64,000 nt of DNA, taken from contig NC_087105.1 in the NCBI RefSeq assembly GCF_963855985.1, forward strand, positions 436,501 to 500,500, given 5' to 3'. The notes under the pieces were generated by a model, which searched no databases, was not told where the DNA came from, and was given only the letters and a program-made list of their open reading frames with translations. Source of the DNA: Ostrinia nubilalis. Its lineage: Eukaryota; Arthropoda; Insecta; Lepidoptera; Crambidae. Below, piece by piece: positions 24,485-35,100 of this stretch; the stretch's first letter is position 1, and each line of letters opens with the position of its first letter. A program made the translations under genes and the position numbers.

Positions 24485-25606
24485 ACATTAGTTATGACTA
24501 AACACAAAGAGTAGAGACAAAGAAGGTAAACACTTACCTTCTATAATTTGTGTACCTATGGGCCAGACATGAGCCAATTTTAAACTTTAGTATTCTCCCT
24601 GGAACCGAACACGGAACTGCGTTTATGCAACTACACCACCGGAGAATAGTCTCTAAGACGCTGTCTTCTCTAAAAGATTAATGTCCAGCTCTACAATGAG
24701 ATGATGAAGGAAATTACTTTACATGCATTCTCCCTGAAACTAAACCCAGAACTTTATGCAACTATGCAACTGTACCACTAAACTACTTGATATCTTTCCA
24801 GTGAAGAATATTTTGTACCTTGAAGTTGCTCTACAACTCCGAACTTTACTGCGGCAGAGTTGCGTATTAAACACATGTTGTTAATAAGAGGTCCATCACC
24901 CAACTGGTTGGCCTCCTGACATAATGAATTACGAAAGCACGAGCCGCGTATTATACAACGAGTGACCTTAAAATTTTGAGCTACGATCTCGACTTGGTGG
25001 TAACAAGTCCCATAGTTTTATACAATTTTCAACTCATTTAGTGAAATAAGTAAAAAAAAGACTCATAGTTTTATTTACTCTAAATATGTATGTATCATAC
25101 ACAGTGGCCAATGGCACAGTGAGGCGACTTGTGCACCTGAAATTGAATATGGGTTCAATTCGCTAATTTGTAAACAAACAATCCTAAAATTAAACCTTGA
25201 TTGAATAGCGAACGACTTAATTGTTTTTATTATCGCGTTAATAAGATACTCGTAATTAGGTGTTCACACGCACGCCATCTTTTATGACGCTGCACCGTTG
25301 TAATTGATAGATAAAACAGGGAAACGTTTGGTTATTGTATGTAAAAATGTAGGAAATGTGCTGATAACAAACCGCAACCAATCTAATTTGTTTTGATACG
25401 TTATCGTAAGTAGCTTGGAGGTCTGGCACATAAATAGGTCATTTTTGGTCTTGACAATCACAATAAAATAAGTTATTGATGTATATGATAAATAAAGTAT
25501 GTGATATGTTGGTGTACCTAATAAATAAATAAAAAATAATAATGAAGATAGGAACCCACCTGCTCGATAGACCTTCAACCTCCAGAAGGTAGACCAGAAA
25601 TAATGC

Positions 25607-25642
25607 GGGGGTACAGGATTTCGAAATCCTGTTGGCTCCCCC
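25607..25642. repeat. Perfect 20-bp palindrome in a G/C-clamped hairpin
   Basis: ACAGGATTTCGAAATCCTGT (25613-25632) is a perfect palindrome, flanked by GGGGG on the left (25607-25611) and CCCCC on the right (25638-25642). It could form a strong hairpin. Confidence 0.7.
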
Positions 25643-26082
25643 AGGCAGGGGGGCCAAGCAGGGGGACAACAGGACTGCACCAATGCGGGAGATGCTTGCT
25701 ATGTGGCGTTTATTTGGTAACGTCCAGCAGTAGAATATAGTTTTGGCTGATATAACGAAAGAATTAAGATTTATTTCGGCAACTTCTCCTTTTATACCTA
25801 CTTAACGTTTCTGACTGCAGCTTTTCCAACCTTAATTTCGGTTTGTTGTAAATTCTTACGATCATTATTTACTACACAAAGGTATTAAAATGTTAAGCGA
25901 ATAAAATTCATGAATTAAAAAATTAGTACGAATTTTTATTGAAATTCCGAAATCTCATCTCGGACGTAAACTACCTTCTCGTAAACAAACAAAGCAAAAT
26001 AACCTAAACGTCTAACCGAGAGCGTTACTGAACTAATTTAAAACTCTATTATCAGCTTCATAGGGTCGAATATTGGTAATGT

Positions 26083-26580
26083 CAAAGTCAAAGTCAAAAT
26101 TTCTTTATTTGTTTAGACTAATAAATAGTTCTTACAAATCGTCATTTTGCTCTTAAGGAGCCTCTACATGTCTCATAATCTTTTTACCCTACCAGCGCTT
26201 CGAGACCAACATTTGGCAAGTGCTGAGAAGAAGCGCCGCAACAAACTCAGTCACCACTGTCTGCCGGTTAATATAAATAAATAGAAATAGCAGTAGTAGG
26301 TACATTCGATTCAGGAGCAGTTCACTGAATTTACCATGCATTCTTGTATAGTGTATCTTATAAGAATGGGTATACAAAATTGCGTGGCATATTAAACAAG
26401 GTAGTGACGTGCTAATATCTAGACTTACAGATTACATACTCAAATACTAGTAGAAATGACTCGCATAGATAAGTTGGAATAACTTGGATTGACCAGTCTC
26501 CGAAAGCAGCGCCTGTTCACAGACATGACGAGTGAACCAGCCATCGCTTCACTCGACCATATTAGAGGGAATGTAACGTA
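26083..26580 (-). mobile_element. LINE 3'-end copy with TTTGAC-repeat tail, inverted
   Basis: Reverse-complement copy of 2393-2895, beginning with GTCAAAGTCAAAGTC (the tail) and carrying the same interior, including the block around 26210-26270. It is 5'-truncated near the CATTCCCTC motif. Confidence 0.8.
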
Positions 26581-26819
26581 ACGTAAATAGTAATGCTATT
26601 GTCGCGTTGGTTGCGCGGGCGCAGATCTGCTCAAGGTGAGCAGCGTTGCCGCAACTATGGAGCAAATATGTTGTTAAATGGTTAAAAGCATTTTTTTACT
26701 GAAACAAAATTATCTAACGTGGAGAGAAATTTAATAAGTGCCAAATAAAATACGATGGATGAAAAAGAAATTTCGTTCAAGTCAAATAGGCTAGATGACA
26801 AAATTTCAATTATTTGTCC

Positions 26820-27047
26820 GTCAGACAGATAATTAGAAAATATTAGACTCATATTTTTTATTTTCTTTCATAATTAAATAATAACAGTGCTACATCGAGT
26901 TGAAATGGCGCGATACGTCACGCTTGAGTAGAATTTTTACTCAAAAGTGACGTCACGCAACATTTCAACTCAATATAATACTGTAATTATTCGATTATGG
27001 AAAAAATAAAAAATATGAGTCTAATATTTTCTAATTATCTGTCTGAC
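26820..27047. mobile_element. Palindromic MITE with ~85-bp inverted arms
   Basis: Left arm GTCAGACAGATAATTAG, GAAAATATTAGACTCATA and beyond is mirrored by the right arm TATGAGTCTAATATTTTC, CTAATTATCTGTCTGAC. The 60-bp centre carries a second inverted pair with TGACG boxes, including the full TGACGTCA at about 26950. No clear target duplication was found. Confidence 0.8.
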
Positions 27048-27288
27048 AGACTAAATAGAATTTCGATTTCATTACCCAGTCATAATCCCTGTTGTTATTG
27101 AGTAATACATACACCCATTCGTAATTAATAAGACGGAAGTTTGTGTTCCTTTTTAGTCTTTACTTAAATCTTAAAATAATCATTGTATTGCGGAACATTT
27201 AAAACTTTCTTGTTTAGAAAATCTTCTAATGTATAAAATAACATCATTCAGTTATTTATCCAAAATAATTTACATAATTAGTTCGGTA

Positions 27289-27467
27289 GTTCGGCAGGAA
27301 AGTTTAGAAAGACGTAGCGTGAGCAGGCCTCCCACTAGGTGGACCGACGATCTGGTGAAGGTCGCGGGAGGTGCCTGGATGCGAGCGGCGCAGGAGCGGT
27401 CTTGGTGGAAATCCTTGGGGGAGGCCTTTGTCCAGCAGTGGACGTCTTTCGACTGAATCGAACAATA
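27289..27467 (+). mobile_element. 5'-truncated RTE LINE fragment (179 bp)
   Basis: Encodes the C-terminal RTE residues RPPTRWTDDLVKVAGGAWMR and FVQQWTSFD, followed by a stop and the CGAA-type tail. It is bounded by an exact 9-bp target duplication AGTTCGGTA at 27280-27288 and 27468-27476. Same family as 40101-43272. Confidence 0.9.
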
Positions 27468-29222
27468 AGTTCGGTATTCAAATTCATAGATGCAAGACTA
27501 CCGAATGTTTGTTTCAATTGTATCGTCCTCTCTTCAAAGACCGCCACTTCAAATAGATTATGATTCTCGCACTAAGCTCCGATACAGTCCGCCAGAGGTG
27601 CATGCCCTCATTACCGACTCAATTAATTGATAAACTAGTCATTCGCGATTGCGGCAACAGGGCCTTTCAGAAGTAAAGATAATTTTTATCTAGACTTATT
27701 GTAAAGTCCTGCAGGTCATTGAAATGTTGAGAAATCCTACGGGATCCGGATACATATTTCAAATTACATACTTAAAAAATCAATTTTTCTATTTTAAATT
27801 ATTGGGCGAAGCTCTTATGGATGACCAGATTACACACATCAATAACACCGTAGTAATATAATTTACTAACGTTAGTGACACCGCAGGATTCGCGCCAGTG
27901 ATCACAGCTGGAGTTGTAATGTTTACAAACAACCAGGTCAAACAGCTAACAATTAATTTATCGCTCATCAAAAATCACAAGCCATTTTATTCTCTCTCCT
28001 CGCTCTCTAATTTACAACCTTGTTAGAGTCATAAAAACAAGCATCTCGACGCGAAAGTCTTTTGGAATCCTTGGATATTGGTCGTTATAAAGTCTGAAGC
28101 CACTTAAAATACACCGGGTTTTCCCATCTGTGGAATACCTAGATGTAAAAGGGTAATGCGGTCCGGTTCCTGGGCCCTTCCCCAGAAACTGGTTTCTAGC
28201 TGACGCTACATTTACAACATGTAGACGGTTCCTTTATGACTCTACATTTTCATTTCAATGCTAATGATTGGGGCAAAATTTTACAAAAGATCCAAAATTA
28301 TGTTCGCAATGTTTAACCCTAGTATGTTATCTGAGTAATTCAATTACCTTTTTTTATACATCCTGTTTAAAACCAAGAATTTTGCAACATATATTTGTAG
28401 ACGTAAGTTGTCTCCTATTGCCAAAATACAAATCATAGCTACGTAATTGCTTGATCATACACAGGAATAGTCGATTGTGTAGTTTAATTACATATTCTCA
28501 GTGTTACTTCTCAACCATAACAAAGATACATACAGTAGTCTCGCTTAACTACAAGTCTCAACCCTAATTCCAAAGTCTACCGTAATTAATTTCGAAAAGT
28601 TTCATTAGTAAGTTACCTTCATAAAATACAAAAAATGGGTGGATAGGTATATCTCATTCGTGTAGTTTTTTATGGCTCCTGCACTTGCAATCTTTGAACC
28701 ATAAATATTAGTTTTTACACGTATTTCTAACCCATTGCAGTGAGCCCACTGAACCAGCTCTCGTTTTTCCATTAAATACATCGGAGCGATGAACCATAGC
28801 CTAATTTCAAACAATGTATGTATCTTTTGCTATAATTCTGTATTCGTAGTTTTTAACGTGCATGCATAATGATCTCGGTTTAGAATATTATCCATATTAC
28901 GCTGACAGCTGAAAACTCACTTACACACTTCCTAAACGCAAAGTCGTTCTTATAAAACACAATAAACACGTATTAGCTTGTTTATTTTACTATAGTTAAG
29001 AATATTTAGATAATGGTTTGGTAGCTGATTAGTAGTCTTACTTCGTTGACTGATTTGTTACTAAGATGTCGTAAGTTTTTCGTAAAAGGGACTTTACCTC
29101 ATAGACCTTTAGTTTAATTTCAAGTTGCTTAAAACGCTGCAACGTCATATTGTACAGAGTAGTAAGAGCAGATTGAAATAATTATCATTACATTTGAATC
29201 TTCTGTCAGACCAAAAGAATAA

Positions 29223-29340
29223 GGCTGAGTTGCACCACCTAACTTTGACCGTAACTATAACGATAACCGGTGCTTTTTGTATGGAGTTTGATAGATTTTT
29301 GACGTTTGTCAAAGTTAAAGTAAAATGGTGCAACCCAGCC
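29223..29340. mobile_element. PIF/Harbinger-like MITE (118 bp)
   Basis: TIRs GGCTGAGTTGCACCA and TGGTGCAACCCAGCC are flanked by TAA on both sides (29220-29222, 29341-29343). A 3-bp TWA duplication and GG-starting TIRs fit PIF/Harbinger. A related copy lies at about 38869-38990. Confidence 0.8.
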
Positions 29341-31592
29341 TAAGTGTTGTTCCTGGAAACAATTGCCAGAGGAATATGGTGAGAGACATGAGGTAGAGTT
29401 GTGCAATTCGCTTTCTCTATTACGTAACGCCTGTATTGATGTTGCATCTGAACGGCAAACGCTAAGTCTAGATAACTGTAGTGCTTAGACAAGTTCTAGT
29501 ACCTAATACTGGCTTTAGTTTGAATTAGACACATTTCACTGCATTAAGAACTTGAATACTTACTGGCTGCTAAGGTTGACTGCACTACTCTTGCTAAAGG
29601 TGTAAAATTTCGGCAGGCATCGAATGATGCATAAAATGGCTGTATCCTGCGCCGCGAAGAGCATTTTCAATAAAGACTTTACAATATAAAATTGGGCATA
29701 GGTACCTAAACAAACAAATGACAGCGTTTGTCGGCCCATTACCACTCGTGAGTCATTTCGCAACGTACACAATCAGCAAACTACCACAATTTACCTGTTA
29801 AATACGGGTTTATCGCATGTCATTCGGTATTTATGATCTAACCGTAAGTCCGTAACTCATCTGTGCTATGCTATAGCGCTCTAGCGATGCGTTACAATGC
29901 ATATGTAGTGGCTGCACGCTTATTTCTGTTTGAAAAAGAAAAACCAATGTTTGTTTCTTACATCGGGAAAATACTGTTGCGCATCTATGCTGCAGACTGA
30001 GCGTAGGTGACCCCATTAAAAATAGAGTATTTATGCTACGCGGAGTAGTTTCCGAGAGAACGTAGCTCGTGCTCTCTCTTTGGGAGCTTCAGCAAGCAAT
30101 AAATGAATAGATCGTATTTAAAAATATACTAAGAAAAAAATACACTACTACGACTACAATCGTAAATAATAGCATGAATAATTTCGTAAAAATGTAATGG
30201 TTTACCTTATTTACGGTTTTAGAAAGTAATTGATTCTTACCAGTTTGCCACACGTTAGGAATTACCTACTTATCACTAATTTTCCTCATTTCACATTTCG
30301 TCAGCCGCTGCTTTAATTACGCGTAACGCTGTATAATCGCTTTAAAACTCGCACGACATAATATCCTAGAGTATTTACATACAGTCGAATTGAGAACCTC
30401 CTCCTTTTTTTGAAGTCGGTTAATAACTAAAGCATATTTAAGAAAAGTTTAACTAAAATACTAGGTATACCTACCTACGGTAATAAGGCTAGAAAAATAC
30501 AGTACAGTGTCATCATTATTATGCCTGAAAAGAAAAATATGAATAATAATTTAATGGTTTGTCATATTATTATGTATTTATAATGTAGCATGGTGTGGCT
30601 CAGTCAAGTCATTACTGACGCATATGGTGTGTCGGTGACTTTTCATTCATTGTCCGTGAAATCGTCAAACTGTTTTATTTAAGAGACATCTTTTGTCTAG
30701 ACTGAAAAAGCACCAATTCGCTACACTTGAGCCACGCAATTATGCCGGCATTTTTCTCGTGGTTTGAGGATTTTATTCTCGGATTACGCAGGGAATCGTT
30801 TTCTGTAACCGCCTCAGCTAACACCCAGAAAGACTGAATTTCGTGAAAAGATTTAGACACTCACAAGTATTGAAACAGCAATGCAAACCAAATGTTCAGC
30901 GAATTAGTGAATTCGCATTTCTTTGAATAGCTATTCAGTTTTCCTCTTACAAAAAAGAACAAAAGCAAATTGTAACGTAACTCTCTCTGATAGAGTAAAC
31001 AGTTGAATTCGTCGCAATCGGGTTAATGACTGTATAATGGCAGAATTTTTTCAATAATAATGCTTTGTGTTATTATGAGGGACAGTCAATAGGGGCAAAA
31101 TTTTTGAATAATTAATAATAAAATGCACGGTCAGTAGACCATGACCAGAGGCAGCATGACTTTTGCAGAATACGCCTAATTTTCTACATGAAGACAAATT
31201 TTATTTTATAGATAGGGGGTTTAACTTTTTATGCCATATTGATTAGATCCGCAGAAAGTAAATTTAACAGAAAGAGGACCAGCTCGCTCCAAATCTGTCC
31301 TGATAAAAATAATCCTGCATGGAAATCGTTGTTCATCACTATGTTATTATAAGTTTCATCTATTTCTATAATAGCCGCATAACTTATAAAGAAAATTCTT
31401 GTAAAATGAGTAAACGCAATTTCAACACAAACCACAGGAATCGGAATAACAACTAAATGTTATCGCTCGCGAGGACACTTGTATCAACAGTTTTATTGTA
31501 CTTCATTGACGGTATAATAGGTTCAGTTAAGCAAACGAAAAGTAGGCAAATTATTAACAACTCTAGGACTAATAAATTGAAGTAGACATACA

Positions 31593-31731
31593 ACCCGGTC
31601 GAGTTAACTGCGCATCTAGCAGCCGTGACGTCACATCGACGCTCTGGTTCGGACGGGCGAACGCGGGGAGGTGTGCGGGTGAGTGCGAAGGAGAGTCGCA
31701 TACCAGCGAGGTGCGCAGTCAGCTCGACCGA
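31593..31731. repeat. GC-rich inverted-repeat segment, possible promoter
   Basis: The ends GGTCGAGTTAACTGCGCATC (31593-31612) and its diverged inverse (about 31708-31731) enclose a CpG-rich core. The core has a TGACGTCA (CRE-type) box at about 31626-31633 and a GTGCG/GGTGAGT splice-donor-like site near 31678. It abuts a gypsy pol fragment. It could be a MITE, part of a gypsy LTR, or a promoter exon for Ctr1, whose acceptor is 460 bp downstream. Confidence 0.4.
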
Positions 31732-31734
31732 AAA

Positions 31735-31980
31735 TGTCCCTATATTGATAACACAGTTTATTTATTTCCCTTTTTTCTTCAACGTTCAAGTGGTCCGTGC
31801 GAATTCTGTTAAGGTTATTTTTTAACTCGGTGTCTACATGGCAAGTGTTGATATTTAAGTATGCCTCTTGAGTTAGTCGACGTTTTATAATGATGTTATC
31901 GAATAACAGCGGGATTGCTGTTGTTTTTGTGTAAAGTTTCTTTTTGTCGGTTGACAAATGACCATCTTGTCTAAAGCCTG
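31735..31980 (-). pseudogene. Ty3/gypsy pol fragment (protease-RT spacer)
   Basis: A minus-strand frame contains IRTDHLNVEEKREINKLCYQ followed by YRDIF. This is the conserved segment just before the reverse transcriptase in gypsy/errantivirus-type polyproteins. Both ends are cut: neither protease nor RT follows. It lies in the DNA just upstream of the first Ctr1 coding exon, in opposite orientation. It is an ancient insertion fragment with no function of its own. Confidence 0.65.
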
Positions 31981-32152
31981 GTCCGTGAGCACGTAGAATT
32001 TTGTCCAATGACCCCAAGCTACCCATCCTTATCGCTCGCTTGTAATTATGTTGCTGTCGCGCTCGCACACTCACCAGGCTTTACGCCGTATTACTTGTCT
32101 GTGTTACTTGTATTAAGCAGATTATTTGTTGGTTTCAGATACATCAGCAGAG

Positions 32153-35100
32153 ATGGAACACCACGACATGCACCACGACTGCGACGGCGATGGCGGCCAC
32201 GGACACTCGCACGCCATGGTGGTTAGTACTTACACTATACCTACCTACTTCTACCTTCTATCTACTTCTTCGTGTCTGGATTGTAGCAACGGGCTTAATC
32301 ACCTCACATAATCCAAGTACCTCGACTCGAGCGAACCTAAATGGCATGGCACTATTTGAAATAAAAAATCTCCATACAGTTGACGATAGCACGTGCTGTT
32401 GCATTAGACAGCTCGATTCGTGCCTCCAAAGCACTGAATCATATTTTTTGGACAATCAGGATAATTAAACCAAATAGGTTCTTTGACTAGCTTTACAGGA
32501 AGCTGCCTGAAGTTGCAACGCCTGAAAGAGTTATACTTTTCTTATCCAATGGACGCTAATCGCTTATCCCATAAGAATCTATAATATTGCTAACAAAGTA
32601 CTGTCAATAATCAAATCGTTCAATGAAAAAAAGCCACAAGACGCGCGACCGAAGGTCAGCGACTGATAGCAACCATGTTGTAATCGCTATCAGCCGATGG
32701 AAACCGCACTCGACATTGGCTCCACTTTCCCACTGATAGCGACGGAAGCCGCAAGCGGGAATCAAACTTAGTGGCAGAGTGGTTGGGTTTTTCAATTTTT
32801 CTTTTATTTTATAAAGTTACTTGTACCCACCGCGACGCAATAAACTTATGTTGCAAGTTTGTTTGTTCTGCTGCCTTTACTTAGCCTGAACAAATAAGTA
32901 ACTTAACTACTTAACCTGTGTATAATTAGTTTCCAGCGAGAACAATATTGTATTCAGTCTGTTGTATTTATGAATAAAATAAAAATATTGATAAGCGTTT
33001 AGTGTCGATAGATAAAAGACATTTTCACCCATATAAAACAAAATAACCGCATTTAATTACATTTGGCTTTTATATCTGTTTAATGTTTATGCATCCTGTG
33101 TGTAATTTTAGTATCTTTCTTCATAATGTTTATTAAGGCACATTATTGTTAAACGATAAGGAATTAAGCAAAATTAAATGAGGGACTAGCCGGTAGAACT
33201 CACATGTTTAGATCTTTTATATGGGCACATTCCGCACAAGCACGATCAAGTTATCGAACTGTGTAGAACCCGCGGAAACGTATCGATGCTATGCTAACGT
33301 CAGATTACAACACTTTCTTGTGCTTAGTATTCGGGAGCCGCGACACTGTCACACTTCGCTGACAGGCGCTTCCTGCTGTATTGTTTTTGGCAGCGCCGGC
33401 GCAGCATAGCCGCGCGTACCGGGTTTCGGGAGCGTGGGAACACTATGTAATACTTATTTAGTAAATAAACAACTATGTTCAGCAGCAGTTAAAAATGAAA
33501 CAGCTCTTACATGTCTCAAATAAAAAATAATTATTGTCTTTTTTGAGCGAGATAGTACCTATATTATTAATGGTGTTACACTCAGGCTCAGGGAATAATA
33601 ATGATTTATTTGATTTATTTATTTCTCACACAAAAATACAGGATACAATACATTAAAGAATTCAAAGTTCAACAAATCATTCAGAGTGCAATGCCGAATC
33701 CACTTAAAGATAAAAATAGCTCTAAAACTAAGGTAAAAATATTATGATACCTACTACTTATTGATAAGTGAGATGAGATAATGAAGTCTGCTCTGCTAAC
33801 CTATCTCTTCAATCTTGATCTTTGTAAAGAACACCATTGCAATGGTAAATTATTATAATTTGAAATGATTAGATTAATGAGTTAAGTTCACAGTCGACGA
33901 CACACACATTTAACCTCAAAATATGGTATCTTCAGTTGTAACGGTTACCTACTTACGATTTGATTTTAACTTTTGATTAAAGTTAATAAAACTTCCAACA
34001 TCTGCTAACTCAATCATAAATGCTCAGCTGAAAAGATCTTTAGACGATTCAACTAAGCTTAACAGATTCAGTTTCCCCTTCGAATTCAAACATATGATGG
34101 TATGAACACATCGTCATGTTCTGTTGCAGTTCCACGCCGGCGTGAACCAGGAGATCCTGTTCAACGGATGGGTGACCACCAACGCGCTGGAGCTGTTCGG
34201 CTCGGCCGTCGCCATCTTCCTCGCCGGCGTCCTCTACGAAGGACTCAAGTACTACAGGTAGGATCAACTTTTATACGCTGGTAGGGCAAGGACATGTAAA
34301 GGCTCCTTGAGTCCCGCAAATAAACACATTTTATGATTTTGATATCACATTCACATCATATAGTTTTTACGAATTGCACCTGCCTACATATTTTGATTAC
34401 GATTGTGCTAAAAATTTAAATTTTATTTTCTCAACTAGTGGCCGCCCGCGACTTCGTACGCGTGGATCCCGTTTTACCCCCTTTCTTACGCGGTTTAGAT
34501 TTTTTCATACGAATGTTTTTTCTCGCTAACTCCCGTTCCCGTGGGAATTTTGCAATATCCTGTTGTAACTAAGCTTTAAGTTTACTAAGGTACCTGCATG
34601 CCAAATTTCAAGCGTCTAACTTAAGCAGTTTAGATTTTTCATACAAAAGGATTTTCCCGCTAATTCCCGTTCCCGTGGGAATTCCTAAGTATACTATAAC
34701 CTGCCCAGGAGTATGAAGAATAATTGTACCAAGTTTCGTTAAAATCCGTTGAGTAGTTTTTGTTTCTTTAAGGAACATACAGACAGACAAAAATTTTACT
34801 GATTGCATTTTTGGCATCAGTATCGATCACTAATCACCCCCTGATAGTTATTTTGAAAATATATTTCATGTACAGAATTGACCTCTCTACAGATTTATTA
34901 TAAGTATACAGGGTGGAAACGATAAGTGATCTCACTCGATTATTTCTAAACTATACAAGATATCCAAAAACTGGTTACTGATCCTGAAAGTGCTTCACGA
35001 GCTCTATCCAACGGTACCAATAATAGGTTACAAAATAAATTGGATCTATCTGAAAATTCAATGTTTCCAGCCTCCATACATTTAGTAAAACCACATAATA

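Larger units (their letters stand above)
21139..26082. other. Non-coding interval
   Basis: Nearly 5 kb with only short shadow ORFs. GTAACGC-type CpG repeats lie at about 23932-24000, and an exact 20-bp palindrome at 25613-25632 is described separately, as is a short Cys-containing ORF at about 24240-24484. No intact gene seen. Confidence 0.4.
27048..31592. other. Non-coding interval with small TE fragments
   Basis: Apart from the RTE fragment at 27289 and the MITE at 29223, about 4 kb shows no supported exon, RNA gene or bounded repeat. Confidence 0.4.

Noticed and set aside
25130..25170. GGGTTCAATTCGC motif resembling a tRNA B box
   Set aside because: No matching acceptor stem, D arm or anticodon arm upstream; not a tRNA gene.
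31453..31701. Minus-strand ORF of 82 codons next to Ctr1
   Set aside because: It spans the GC-rich inverted repeat and AT-rich flank with no domain; likely chance.
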